A stretch of DNA of 11,337 nt, taken from contig JALUVW010000029.1 in NCBI GenBank assembly GCA_027020105.1, positions 1 through 11,337 on the forward strand, written 5' to 3'. Each line of letters starts with the position of its first letter. The first letter of the stretch is position 1. The position numbers and the translations under genes are program-made. Below the pieces are notes generated by a model that made no database searches, was not told the origin of the DNA, and saw only the letters and a list, made by a program, of their open reading frames with translations. Positions 1-7,405 of this stretch are shown here, in pieces. The DNA is from Candidatus Falkowiibacteriota bacterium. Lineage in GTDB: Bacteria > Patescibacteriota > Patescibacteriia > Patescibacteriales > SZUA-104.

Positions 1-114
1 GGCGAAACGCAAAGCGAAAGCGCCACCACCACCGAGGAAGTGGAGGTGTTGGGGGTTAGCGGAGAAGCGGGGGCCGATAGCGCGACCACGACCGGCGACA
101 ACCCTCTTAAATAG
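1..114 (+). CDS. C-terminal tail of an unidentified protein (5' partial)
   Basis: Frame 1 is open from the first base to a TAG at 112-114 and gives 37 residues of Ser/Thr/Glu/Gly-rich sequence ending in GDNPLK. The short element SATTT occurs twice, near both ends of the tail, separated by EEVEVLGVSGEAGAD. The composition resembles a disordered tail of a secreted or surface protein, but no domain is visible and the family cannot be named. It is on the same strand as the surface-protein gene downstream and separated from it by about 480 bases. No obvious intrinsic terminator follows the stop, only the series of hairpins described separately. Reading as coding rests on the uninterrupted frame, the amino-acid composition and the natural stop; it is too short for codon statistics. 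Confidence 0.6.
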   Translation, partial: GETQSESATTTEEVEVLGVSGEAGADSATTTGDNPLK

Positions 115-139
115 AGGAAAATTTTTACAATTTAGCGCC

Positions 140-193
140 GATTGTTTTGCTTGGCGATTGGCGTCCGGCAAAGCAATCCGCGTTAAGCGGATT
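140..193 (+). repeat. two overlapping, mutually exclusive hairpins
   Basis: Bases 140-150 (GATTGTTTTGC) pair with 168-178 (GCAAAGCAATC) over 11 positions with one G-U. Bases 175-181 (AATCCGC) pair with 187-193 (GCGGATT) over 7 positions. Bases 175-178 are claimed by both helices, so in RNA only one can form fully at a time. This is the geometry of an RNA switch, but no T-run follows the second hairpin, so it is not a standard attenuator. Function unknown. Confidence 0.4.
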
Positions 194-213
194 ACATGAC
201 CCGTAAAGGTCGA

Positions 214-229
214 TCCCGAAAAATCGGGA
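214..229. repeat. short hairpin TCCCGA-AAAA-TCGGGA
   Basis: A perfect 6-bp stem with an AAAA loop lies between the overlapping hairpins and the larger folded segment. It is probably one more helix of the same structured region and has no T-tract. Confidence 0.4.
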
Positions 230-291
230 AGGTGATGTTTAACATTAAATAAAAATTGCTTTTTGGAATTAAATATCTTGTTTAACGGGAA

Positions 292-429
292 GGTAGATCA
301 ACTAAGCTTTTCTCTGCGCGCTTATGTGCAAGAGCTTGCTTAAGCGCACGGAGGTGAATAAACCCCATGCTATTTACCCCTGCTTATGCATATAAGCGCG
401 CGGGGGAGCGGGATTCCGGTTGATTTACC
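292..429 (+). ncRNA. candidate structured RNA with closing helix and inner three-way junction
   Basis: GGTAGATCAAC (292-302) pairs with GTTGATTTACC (419-429): 11 bp, one G-U. Inside it, GCGCGCTTAT (316-325) pairs perfectly with ATAAGCGCGC (392-401). That second helix encloses two hairpins: GTGC/GCAC (326-329 and 346-349) and GGTGAATA/TATTTACC (353-360 and 371-378, one G-U, loop 361-370). A closing stem, internal loops and a branched head in about 138 bases is the shape of a real RNA gene or a long leader element. I looked for signatures of tmRNA, RNase P RNA, 4.5S RNA and common riboswitches and recognised none; a divergent 6S-like RNA is possible but unsupported. Strand is assumed from the neighbours. 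No promoter for it is clear. Confidence 0.35.
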
Positions 430-436
430 GACTTTG

Positions 437-505
437 TTGAATAATTTATTTTAATTTCCGAAAAGCGAAAATTCGCCTTTATTAAATAATTTATATTTAA
501 GTTTA
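437..505. promoter_or_regulatory. AT-rich block with direct repeat upstream of the surface-protein gene
   Basis: AATAATTTAT occurs at 440-449 and 485-494, 45 bases apart, with a short GCGAA/TTCGC dyad (465-476) between. The second copy leads into TATTTAAGTTT. A similar stretch (ATTTATTTAAGTT) precedes the small gene at 8671, and the reverse complement of the 10-mer is at 7842-7851. It could be promoter or UP-element DNA, but no -35/-10 pair with good spacing is convincing. Confidence 0.25.
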
Positions 506-535
506 TCGCTCGCGGCCCTTTCGGACCGGCGGGCG

Positions 536-556
536 CGCCGATTTCCGAAATCGGCG
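536..556. promoter_or_regulatory. perfect 9-bp dyad just upstream of the surface-protein gene
   Basis: CGCCGATTT (536-544) and AAATCGGCG (548-556) flank the triplet CCG. No T-run follows; instead TTATATAAAT comes next. If TATAAA (564-569) acts as a -10 element, transcription would start near 576, which fits translation from ATG 599 and would put this dyad over the -35 area as an operator. Alternatively it is an RNA hairpin ahead of the start. The element is seen directly; the role is inference. Confidence 0.4.
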
Positions 557-598
557 GACTTTATATAAATGTTTAGTCAAGGCAAAAAAAACCAAATT

Positions 599-3500
599 AT
601 GAAAAAATTACGCAAAGCATTTATCGTCAGCGTAATGTTTATGACGGTTCTCTCAATGAGCGTTGTTACCGCCCCTGACGCGGGCGCCACGGCCTCTGCC
701 GGAGACCTGATTAAAATGGACGGACTTTCATCCGTTTATTACTTGGCCGCTGACGGTAAAAGGTATGTTTTCCCCAATGAGACAACCTATTTTTCCTGGT
801 ATGAAGATTTTTCTTCGGTTGTAACCATTCCTCAATCAGAATTGGAGAGTTATCCTCTTGGAGCGAATGTTACAATCAGACCGGGCACCAAATTAGTTAA
901 AATCACAACCGATCCGAAGGTTTACGCCGTTGAACCGGGCGGCAGCTTAGTGCATATCGCCTCCGAGAGCGCGGCTAAAACCTTATACGGAGATAATTGG
1001 GCCAGCAGGGTGGTTGACGTTCCGGACGCTTTCTTCACCAACTACACAATCAGCTCCAAGCAATTGGACGGAACCGCTTACCCGACCGGCTCATTAATTA
1101 AAAAAGCCGATTCCGCCGATGTTTACTACATTGACGCGGACGGCAAGGCGAGAAAGATTGCCGATGAAGCGGCGTTTACCGCCAATCGCTTTCAAGCAAG
1201 CAATATTATCACCACCACGTTGCCTATTCCGGCAACCGGTACCGATATTATCGGCGCTGAAAGCGCGCTTATTGACACTTCATCGGGCGCGGGCGGAGTC
1301 GCCGGCGCGGGAACCGGCTTAACCGTCAGCTTATCGGCGGATAATCCGGCAAGCGCCACGGTTATCACCAATACAACCCCAACAACAGGAAACGGGCAAG
1401 CATTGGTTCCCTTCCTTGCCATCAACTTTACCGCTTCAAGCGATGGCGATGTAAGAGTTGATACTTTAAGAGTGAAGAGAACCGGCATTTCAACCGATTC
1501 CGATGTTGAGAACTTGTATCTTTTTGACGGTGACACCAGATTAACCGACGCTTCTTCCGTTTCTTCCGGCTACGCGACCTTCAACAACGCCGTATCGGGG
1601 TTGTTTACCGTTCCGGCCGGACAAACCAAGACCATTACCGTAAAAGGTGATATTCTTTACAGCGCCACTTCCGGAAAGACCATCGGATTTAATGTTAACG
1701 CGGCAAGCGATATCGTTACCGATGGAGCATCCGTTAGCGGTTCATTCCCGGTAAGCGGCAATCCGATGTCAACCGCCGTTGCCTCCGATCTTGGCAAATT
1801 GACTTTCTCAAATTACAATACGCCAAGTTCGGCGGATACTTCCATAGATCCGGACACGACCGATCAAGAATTATGGAAGGTTACCTTGGTTGGATCCAAC
1901 CAAGAATTAGCGGTTGAGAAATTGGTATTTACCGCCGTAGGCAGCATTCAGCAGGATGATTTGGCGAACTTCAAGTTATATCAAGGCGGTACCCTATTGG
2001 GCGAAGCGGCCGCTTTGAACAGCAACAACGAAGTTGTCATTGATATGTCAAGCAACCCTTATATCATTCCGAAAGGAGCTTCAAGGGCGCTTAGCTTGAG
2101 GGGTGACGTGGTAAAAGGTTCCACCAGGGATTTTTACTTCTCATTCCAGAATTCGGCCGATGTTATAGTCAAAGACACCAATTACGGCGTCTATGTCCAA
2201 CCGTATTCAGCCGGCTCATGGTCAATCATCAAGCCGTCAGGTTCAAATGACTGGAAGATTGCTTCCGGATCATTATCAATCAGCAAGTCCACCAATTCTC
2301 CGACAGAGGACGTGGTTGTTGACGGAACCAATGTTGTTTTGGGAGAATGGGACTTCAAGGCTTCCGGCGAAGACATTAAGATTAAGAACTTGAACGTTCA
2401 AGCTAATGTCGTTGGCGGAGCCAATGGCGGTATTGACAACGGTAAGGTTTACGTGGACGGCACTCAAGTCGGAACAACCAAAGACTTGACAGAAGCAACC
2501 GATGTTAACTTTACCTTCGGTTCAACATTCGTTGTGGCTGCCGGCACAACCGCCAAGGTTCAAGTTATCGGTGACATCAAAACCACCACTTCAACCAGTT
2601 ATTCCGGCGGAGAAACGGTTACGGTCAGCATTACGGCCGGTTCGGGCAACGCGCAAAGAGTAAGTTCTCTCGGAACTTTCAGCGCTCCGTCAAGCGCTGT
2701 GGCCGCCAATACCTTGAACATTACCGCGGCGGCGTTAACCATCTCCAAATTCTCCGGTTACGGCAACCAAACAATAGTTGCCGGCACCAATAACGCCAAA
2801 GTGGGTTCATTCGTATTGCAAGCCGGCGCTTCCGAAGGAGTTGACGTAAGCTCAATCACGGTTACGTTAAGCTCTGCCGAGCAAGCAACCGTAACCAATA
2901 TGATTTTGAAAGACCACGCCACCGGAACCCAGTTGGGCGACGAGAAAGTGGATCCTTCAACATCTAACATTTACACCGTAACCGGTCTTAGCATTCCGGC
3001 TTCCGGTTCAAAGGTTATTGATGTTTACGCCAATGTAATTTCAGGATCTGATTATGGTCCTTGGATCGCCAATATTGACGCTGAAGGAAGCGGCGCTATC
3101 ACCGGAAACACCGTATCAGCCACCGCGATTAACATTCAGACCATCACCATTGGCGCGGGCGCGCTGTACGCCAACAACGGCAGTCATGCCGACGCGGCCA
3201 TAGTAATCGCCGGCTCAACCGGAAATCCTTCCACGCAGGTTACTTTCAGCGCCGCCAACGAAGGATACACCATTAGCAAGCTGTTGCTCAAAACAGAAGC
3301 TAATTTCGCCAGCAACACGGCGCAGGTTACCATTTCTTACAAAGATAAGGATGGCGTAACCCAGACGGCTAGCGCTCCGTTCATTTCGGCGTCAGGCCAA
3401 CCTTACGCGACCGCCACATTCACGGGTCTTACCATGTACGTACCTAAGGATGGCGACGCTAATTTAAGCACTTCCGTTGACACCGTTCTTCTTTCCGAAA

Positions 3501-4147
3501 ACGGCGCTTCGGGAAATAACGGCAAGATTTACCTTGACTACGACAACGGCTTTAAAGCCACCGGTGATTCGGGCTCTTCGGTAACTTCCGTGGGCAGCGC
3601 CGACATCAGCGGCAACAGTATGTATGTCAGGAAATCCAAGCCGACATTCACCAAGCAGTCAATCTCAACCACCCCGTCATCCAGCTCTGATTTATTCAAG
3701 TTTAGCGTAGTGGCTGACGGCGCGGGCAACATTGAGATTAAGCAATTAAGCTTTACCTTCACGACCAGCGGAGTTACTGTCGTTGACACGTATCTCTATG
3801 ATCCTAATACATCAACTCAGATCACCGACACCGTCGTTGATCCTGACAGCAACGGCAACGTTAAATTGATTGTCGGCGCCGTTGACGATGATGTATTGAC
3901 AATCGGCACCACCGCCAAGACATATTCAGTCAGAGGCACGGTATCCGGTTGGGGCGACACGGGCGATACCATGACGGTTAAATTCAGGCAGGATACATCT
4001 GCCGGATCAACCGCTTCTTCCGAGTCAATCAGAGGCAGCGTGAACAACGTTTGGTCTGACAGGTCGGCGGCCAACCATTCAACCACTTCGGCTGACTGGA
4101 CAAACGCTTACCTGTTGAAGAATATGACTGACGCCCAATCATTCTAA
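599..4147 (+). CDS. large secreted S-layer-like surface protein with tandem beta-sandwich modules
   Basis: This 1182-residue protein is probably exported and surface-located. I start it at ATG 599 rather than ATG 569 because MKKLRKAF followed by a hydrophobic stretch is a classical signal peptide, with likely cleavage after ASA (residue 34). Residues 35-190 hold three copies of one motif (GDLIK...VYYLAADGKRYVF, TKLVK...VYAVEPGGSLVHI, GSLIK...VYYIDADGKARKI). About six Ser/Thr/Gly/Asp-rich modules of 120-150 residues follow (roughly 240-390, 400-535, 557-680, 712-840, 848-995, 1015-1135). Each has alternating beta-strand patterns and a recurring I/VPxG(A/T/Q)...V.G.I/V phrase typical of Ig-like repeats. 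The tail NNVWSDRSAANH...DWTNAYLL resembles a conserved end of CPR surface proteins (from memory). No cysteine is present in the protein. The neighbouring ligase genes suggest it might be glycosylated (inference). It could also be an adhesin rather than the main S-layer subunit. Confidence 0.9.
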   Translation: MKKLRKAFIVSVMFMTVLSMSVVTAPDAGATASAGDLIKMDGLSSVYYLAADGKRYVFPNETTYFSWYEDFSSVVTIPQSELESYPLGANVTIRPGTKLVKITTDPKVYAVEPGGSLVHIASESAAKTLYGDNWASRVVDVPDAFFTNYTISSKQLDGTAYPTGSLIKKADSADVYYIDADGKARKIADEAAFTANRFQASNIITTTLPIPATGTDIIGAESALIDTSSGAGGVAGAGTGLTVSLSADNPASATVITNTTPTTGNGQALVPFLAINFTASSDGDVRVDTLRVKRTGISTDSDVENLYLFDGDTRLTDASSVSSGYATFNNAVSGLFTVPAGQTKTITVKGDILYSATSGKTIGFNVNAASDIVTDGASVSGSFPVSGNPMSTAVASDLGKLTFSNYNTPSSADTSIDPDTTDQELWKVTLVGSNQELAVEKLVFTAVGSIQQDDLANFKLYQGGTLLGEAAALNSNNEVVIDMSSNPYIIPKGASRALSLRGDVVKGSTRDFYFSFQNSADVIVKDTNYGVYVQPYSAGSWSIIKPSGSNDWKIASGSLSISKSTNSPTEDVVVDGTNVVLGEWDFKASGEDIKIKNLNVQANVVGGANGGIDNGKVYVDGTQVGTTKDLTEATDVNFTFGSTFVVAAGTTAKVQVIGDIKTTTSTSYSGGETVTVSITAGSGNAQRVSSLGTFSAPSSAVAANTLNITAAALTISKFSGYGNQTIVAGTNNAKVGSFVLQAGASEGVDVSSITVTLSSAEQATVTNMILKDHATGTQLGDEKVDPSTSNIYTVTGLSIPASGSKVIDVYANVISGSDYGPWIANIDAEGSGAITGNTVSATAINIQTITIGAGALYANNGSHADAAIVIAGSTGNPSTQVTFSAANEGYTISKLLLKTEANFASNTAQVTISYKDKDGVTQTASAPFISASGQPYATATFTGLTMYVPKDGDANLSTSVDTVLLSENGASGNNGKIYLDYDNGFKATGDSGSSVTSVGSADISGNSMYVRKSKPTFTKQSISTTPSSSSDLFKFSVVADGAGNIEIKQLSFTFTTSGVTVVDTYLYDPNTSTQITDTVVDPDSNGNVKLIVGAVDDDVLTIGTTAKTYSVRGTVSGWGDTGDTMTVKFRQDTSAGSTASSESIRGSVNNVWSDRSAANHSTTSADWTNAYLLKNMTDAQSF

Positions 4148-4170
4148 GAACCGATTGAAACGGTCTACTA

Positions 4171-4220
4171 AACAAGGACGAGGCTTTGCCTCGTCCTTGT
4201 TGTATTGAATTATTATTTTT
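4171..4220 (+). terminator. intrinsic terminator of the surface-protein gene
   Basis: A perfect 14-bp stem (4171-4184 with 4188-4201) and TTT loop lie 23 bases after the stop codon, followed by TGTATTGAATTATTATTTTTT. The T-run is delayed and interrupted, so termination may be partial. The next promoter begins at once (-35 at 4205), so the surface gene is a unit of its own. Confidence 0.8.
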
Positions 4221-4233
4221 TAAGCTGTATAAT
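4205..4233 (+). promoter_or_regulatory. sigma70-type promoter TTGAAT-17-TATAAT
   Basis: TTGAAT (4205-4210) and a perfect TATAAT (4228-4233) are separated by 17 bases. The predicted start lies near 4240, about 10 bases before the inverted-repeat leader at 4251, so that element would be the first structure in the transcript of the TPR-ligase unit. Confidence 0.7.
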
Positions 4234-4250
4234 GAAAACAGTTAAAACAA

Positions 4251-4353
4251 GGATCTTCGGATAATTCCGCGGGCGACATAAGCCGTTTTTTCTTGCCATT
4301 CCGGAATGGCAAGGGCGATACGAGCAGTTGCCCGCAAAATTATCCGAAGAACC
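4251..4353 (+). promoter_or_regulatory. long inverted-repeat leader with inner palindrome
   Basis: Arms 4251-4274 and 4330-4353 pair at 21 of 24 positions, including an uninterrupted 13-bp block TCTTCGGATAATT/AATTATCCGAAGA and GCGGGC/GCCCGC. Bases 4275-4277 and 4327-4329 add three more pairs. Inside lies a perfect 20-bp palindrome (4293-4312, TTGCCATTCC and its complement). The 3' arm ends 9 bases before the start codon at 4363. As RNA it would be a long hairpin in the 5' leader; as DNA it could be a cruciform or a small MITE-like element, though I see no target duplication. The core TTATCCGA recurs in the leader of the next gene. Confidence 0.65.
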
Positions 4354-4362
4354 GAAAATAAT

Positions 4363-5106
4363 ATGCCGAAAATTAAATCAAAAAAAATAATCGCGATTAT
4401 CGTCGCTTTGATTATACCGATTATTTTTCTTTTTTTTAATTTTAGCAAAAAAGACAATAATGCCGGCAAAAACAAGCCGGCAACGGACAAAAACGCCGTT
4501 TTTGTCTTGCTTGACGACAAAGAAGGGCTGGTATGGGAGAAAAAAACAAAATTATCCGAGCAATCCCGAAAATTTTATTCGGATAAAATAAAAAACATAA
4601 AGGAAAAAATCGCCAACGAAAAAAAAGAAAGCGAATTGGTGGTTTTGTACAATAATCTCGCGCTATACGAAAGTTATCTGGGCAAGTACCGCGAGTCATA
4701 CGAATTATACTTGAAGGCGCTTGGCTTAAAGAGCGATTATCGGGTAATTTGGCTTTCTCTCGGGGACTTGCTCGCGAAAATGAAAGCGTTTAAAAGCGCG
4801 GAGGCCGCTTACGAGAAAGCGATTTCCTTGAACAAGTATATCGGAATGAACTATGTAAAATTGGCGAATTTATATAAAGTTGAAAATCCCGAAGATTACG
4901 ACAGGATTGAGGATACCTATAAAAGGGGAATTGAAAACACCGAACAATCGCTTAACGAAGATAACGGCGTCTTGTTGAAAGAATACGCCGTTTGGCTGGG
5001 GGATGTCGGCAAAAAAAAGGAAGCGATTAAAATTTACGAGCGGTTGAAAGAAAAGCAACCGCAAAACAAAGAAGCGTTTGAGCGGGAAATCAATAAACTA
5101 AAATAA
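4363..5106 (+). CDS. membrane-anchored TPR protein
   Basis: A 247-residue protein with a basic N-terminus (MPKIKSKK), one hydrophobic helix (about residues 8-26) and a Lys/Asn-rich linker, so most of it should lie outside the membrane anchored by its N-terminus. About residues 90-236 contain three to four TPR-like helix pairs: Y-N-N-L-A-x-Y-E..G.Y.ES..LY.KAL, L.LGDLLAKM..FKSAEAAYEKAI, YVKLANLY...DRIEDTYKRGI, and KEYAVWLGDVGKKKEAIKIYERL. TPRs bind other proteins, so a scaffold or docking role for the adjacent TPR-tailed ligase is plausible but inferred. ATG 4363 is chosen over the in-frame ATG 4306, which lies inside the inverted repeat and would add an arginine-rich, unlikely extension. No clear Shine-Dalgarno is present. 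Eighty-eight bases separate it from the ligase gene, probably in one transcript. Confidence 0.85.
   Translation: MPKIKSKKIIAIIVALIIPIIFLFFNFSKKDNNAGKNKPATDKNAVFVLLDDKEGLVWEKKTKLSEQSRKFYSDKIKNIKEKIANEKKESELVVLYNNLALYESYLGKYRESYELYLKALGLKSDYRVIWLSLGDLLAKMKAFKSAEAAYEKAISLNKYIGMNYVKLANLYKVENPEDYDRIEDTYKRGIENTEQSLNEDNGVLLKEYAVWLGDVGKKKEAIKIYERLKEKQPQNKEAFEREINKLK
4552..4586. repeat. TTATCCGA inverted pair inside the TPR gene
   Basis: TTATCCGA (4552-4559) and TCGGATAA (4579-4586) form an 8-bp dyad with a 19-base spacer. It matches the core of both leader repeats (4257-4264 with 4340-4347, and 5170-5177). It encodes ordinary residues (LSEQSRKFYSDK), so it may be a regulatory site embedded in coding sequence or a coincidence. 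Confidence 0.45.
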
Positions 5107-5117
5107 AATCTACGCTA

Positions 5118-5178
5118 TTTGGATAATCTTGTCGGCCCATGGGCGAATAACGGCTTATTGCCGGCGCGATTATCCGAG
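5118..5178 (+). promoter_or_regulatory. second TTATCCGA-type leader inverted repeat
   Basis: TTTGGATAATC (5118-5128) pairs with GATTATCCGAG (5168-5178) over 11 positions, two of them G-U. Inside are the palindrome GCCCATGGGC (5135-5144) and the alternative small hairpins AATAA/TTATT and CGGC/GCCG (5146-5163). The 3' arm overlaps the first bases of GAGGGG (5176-5181), the only Shine-Dalgarno-like sequence for the ligase start at 5195, so folding could restrict translation. The layout matches the leader at 4251-4353: outer GGATAAT arms, an inner palindrome, and a position just before the start. Confidence 0.55.
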
Positions 5179-5194
5179 GGGCGCGAAGTCATAT

Positions 5195-7405
5195 ATGGAA
5201 GGCAAATTGCTGACGGCGTTAAAAATAACCTTGTATTCGGTTTTTATAATACCTTTGATTTACGCGACAGGATTTTTTTTCCCGTTCATTATCACCAAAG
5301 TTGTGTTTTTTCGCCTTGCCGCGCAGATCGGCTTAACACTGTATTTTTTGCTGTTGATTATTGACTTTGACAAGTATAAGCCGAAAATGAACACCGCCTT
5401 TGTTTTGGTGCTGTTGTTTTTGTCCGTTAATTTTATCGCCGCCCTTTTCGGCTTGGATTTTTACAGGAGCTTTTGGTCCGATTTTGAAAGAATGGAGGGA
5501 GTTGTCGGCATAATTTATTTATCCGTTTACTTTTTTTTGCTGATAAACGCGTTCAGGGAAGAAAAAGACTGGATAAACGCCATCAGGGTGATTTTGGCGG
5601 CCAGTTTTTTTGTTTCGCTTTACGGCATAATCCAGAAGTTTGACCTTTTGCCGGTTTTTGAAGCCGGAGTCGGCAGAGCGGCGAGCACATTGGGAAACGC
5701 CGCTTTTTTGGCGGGCTATCTTCTTTTGGCGATAGGGCTGGGCGCGTATAATTATCTCAAAGAAAGCGACAGGAAGTTTAAGTATGCCACTTTGCTCATC
5801 ACCATAATCAATGTTTGGGTCCTGTTCCTTACTTCCACCAGAGGCGCGATATTGGGCTTGGCGATCGGCGCGCTTGTTTGGCTGCTTATCAATGTTGTTT
5901 TCGCCAAAGGGAGGGCCAAAAAATATTCTCTGGCATTATTGCTGGTTATTTTGTCGCTCGGATTTTCTTTTTATTTCGCCAAAGACAAGTTGGCAAGCTC
6001 CGACATTGAGTTTGTGAGAAGGATGGCGACCATTTCAATGTCGGACGCGACCGTCAAAAACCGGATTATTGTTTGGCGATGGGCGATTGACGAATTTAAA
6101 GAGAGGCCGATATTGGGCGTGGGGCCGGAAAATTTCAACTACGTGTATAATAAATATTTTACCCCGGAGATCAGCGAAGACTGGTTTGACAGAACCCACA
6201 ATATTTACCTTGATCAATTGGTGTCAAGCGGAGTTTTCGGGCTTCTGGCCTATCTTTCCATTTTTATTTACGCGCTTTACGCGCTGTATAAGCGAAAAGA
6301 CAAGGACTATTATTTATTTGTTTCGTTTTTCAGCCTGCTTGCCGCTTATTTTGTCCATAATTTTTTTGTTTTTGACGTGTTAAGCGTGTCATTGCTGTAT
6401 TTTTTCATTATCGCTTATGTCAGCTTTAAGTACCGGAAAGAAGAGCGAGAAGAATGGCTTAACGACTTGAAAGAAGGCGGCAAGAATTATCAAGCGTTGT
6501 TAAGCAAGGCGGGCCCGATTCTGCTTATTGTTTTGGCCGCCGCCAATGTTTACGCGTTTTATAAATTGGTTTACCGTCCGCTCAAAATCAACAAAAGTTT
6601 TTTTAACGGATATTATTATGTCGTGGCGGACCCGGATTTGTCATACAGCGGCTTCAAATACGCCTTGAGCGGCAAATACGGAAGCTCCCAAATATCGGCG
6701 CAATTATACAAAATGTTCTCTGTTTTAAGCTCGGAGCCGGGCGCGAAGCAAGAAGACATTAATCGGCTCTACGAATTAACCAGAAACAAGCTCCAATTCG
6801 CCGTTGAAAATCATCCGCTTGACATAAGGCCGAGATTATATTTGGGGCAGCTGATAATAAATAATTCCAACAACCAAAAAGAACTGGAATACGCCGAGAA
6901 AATATTAAAAAGAGCGGTGGAGTTAAGTCCGGGCAGGCCGGAAGCGGTTTATTTGCTTTATAACGTTTATTTGAAAGAGGGAAAAAACGAGGAAGCCGTA
7001 AAAACCTTGAAAGATTTCAGTGATCGCTTGCCATGGTTCGGGGAAGTGAAAATTATGCTCGCGAACGCCTTGCGCCGAGATAACCCCGAAGAAGCGAAAA
7101 AATATTTTGACGAAGGAATTAAACAGCTTCACGGCGATAGCGGCGGCAACAACATAAAAATTATTGAGTATTTATTGTATAACAAAAGATATAAAGACGC
7201 CATTCCGTTTTATTTGAAATTAATAGAAGAAGAGCCGGATCGTTTGGATTACAGGATTGATTTGTCAAAGCTGTATTATTTGCAAGGCGATATTGACAAG
7301 GCCGTGGAAGAGGTAAATATCGTTAATAGCAGAGATCCGGAAATTTTAAAACGGTTTGGCCAGTATGTCAACTTGTTGTTTGATTCGCCGGAAGCTGAAA
7401 AATAA
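5195..7405 (+). CDS. O-antigen ligase / O-oligosaccharyltransferase-like membrane protein with TPR tail
   Basis: A 736-residue protein. Residues 1-430 form roughly ten to twelve membrane helices with hallmarks of the Wzy/WaaL family (Wzy_C, PF04932): STLGNAAFLAGY (164-175), FLTSTRGA with conserved Arg216, VKNRIIVWRWA (Arg290), and an extracytoplasmic loop ending WFDRTHNIYLDQL with His335, followed by SSGVFGLLAYL. Such enzymes move lipid-linked glycan to lipid A, protein or another glycan on the outer face of the cytoplasmic membrane. After another helix (about 440-455), residues 530-736 carry TPR-like repeats (EYAEKILKRAVELSPGRPEA, NEEAVKTLKDF, YKDAIPFYLKLIEEEPD, DIDKAVEEV). ATG 5195 is chosen over upstream TTG 5129 because it gives MEGKLLTALK and then a helix, and the longer start falls in the leader hairpin. 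With no lipid A pathway expected in this lineage, surface-protein or polysaccharide transfer is likelier. Acceptor and donor are unknown. Confidence 0.88.
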   Translation: MEGKLLTALKITLYSVFIIPLIYATGFFFPFIITKVVFFRLAAQIGLTLYFLLLIIDFDKYKPKMNTAFVLVLLFLSVNFIAALFGLDFYRSFWSDFERMEGVVGIIYLSVYFFLLINAFREEKDWINAIRVILAASFFVSLYGIIQKFDLLPVFEAGVGRAASTLGNAAFLAGYLLLAIGLGAYNYLKESDRKFKYATLLITIINVWVLFLTSTRGAILGLAIGALVWLLINVVFAKGRAKKYSLALLLVILSLGFSFYFAKDKLASSDIEFVRRMATISMSDATVKNRIIVWRWAIDEFKERPILGVGPENFNYVYNKYFTPEISEDWFDRTHNIYLDQLVSSGVFGLLAYLSIFIYALYALYKRKDKDYYLFVSFFSLLAAYFVHNFFVFDVLSVSLLYFFIIAYVSFKYRKEEREEWLNDLKEGGKNYQALLSKAGPILLIVLAAANVYAFYKLVYRPLKINKSFFNGYYYVVADPDLSYSGFKYALSGKYGSSQISAQLYKMFSVLSSEPGAKQEDINRLYELTRNKLQFAVENHPLDIRPRLYLGQLIINNSNNQKELEYAEKILKRAVELSPGRPEAVYLLYNVYLKEGKNEEAVKTLKDFSDRLPWFGEVKIMLANALRRDNPEEAKKYFDEGIKQLHGDSGGNNIKIIEYLLYNKRYKDAIPFYLKLIEEEPDRLDYRIDLSKLYYLQGDIDKAVEEVNIVNSRDPEILKRFGQYVNLLFDSPEAEK

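Larger units (their letters stand above)
115..568. other. gene-free, structure-rich intergenic region
   Basis: No credible coding frame is seen on either strand. The region carries, in order: two overlapping hairpins (140-193), a small hairpin GACC/GGTC (198-211), a hairpin TCCCGA/TCGGGA (214-229), a nested structure closed by an 11-bp helix (292-429), an AT-rich block with a 10-bp direct repeat AATAATTTAT (440-449 and 485-494), and a 9-bp-stem dyad (536-556). CGGGAAGGT also occurs twice (225-233 and 286-294), as does GTTTAAC (237-243 and 280-286). Candidates are a noncoding RNA plus the promoter and leader of the surface-protein gene. Confidence 0.7.

Noticed and set aside
115..568. Known RNAs (tmRNA, RNase P RNA, 4.5S RNA), tRNA or CRISPR array in the first intergenic region.
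   Set aside because: No T-loop GGTTCRANYCC, no RNase P or SRP core sequence, and no regularly spaced repeats were found by eye here or elsewhere in the window.
4306..4362. Upstream in-frame ATG for the TPR gene (adds an Arg-rich 19-residue start).
   Set aside because: It lies within the inverted repeat and inner palindrome, puts charged residues before a normal signal-anchor start (MPKIKSKK), and the segment is better explained as leader structure.
4242..4520. A minus-strand frame opposite the TPR gene start.
   Set aside because: It consists of the complement of the inverted repeat and of Lys/Ile-rich codons of the TPR gene; no independent support.
5129..5194. TTG start extending the first ligase by 22 residues.
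   Set aside because: The extension is encoded by the second leader hairpin and ends just before MEGKLL, which starts the first membrane helix naturally; ATG 5195 is preferred.
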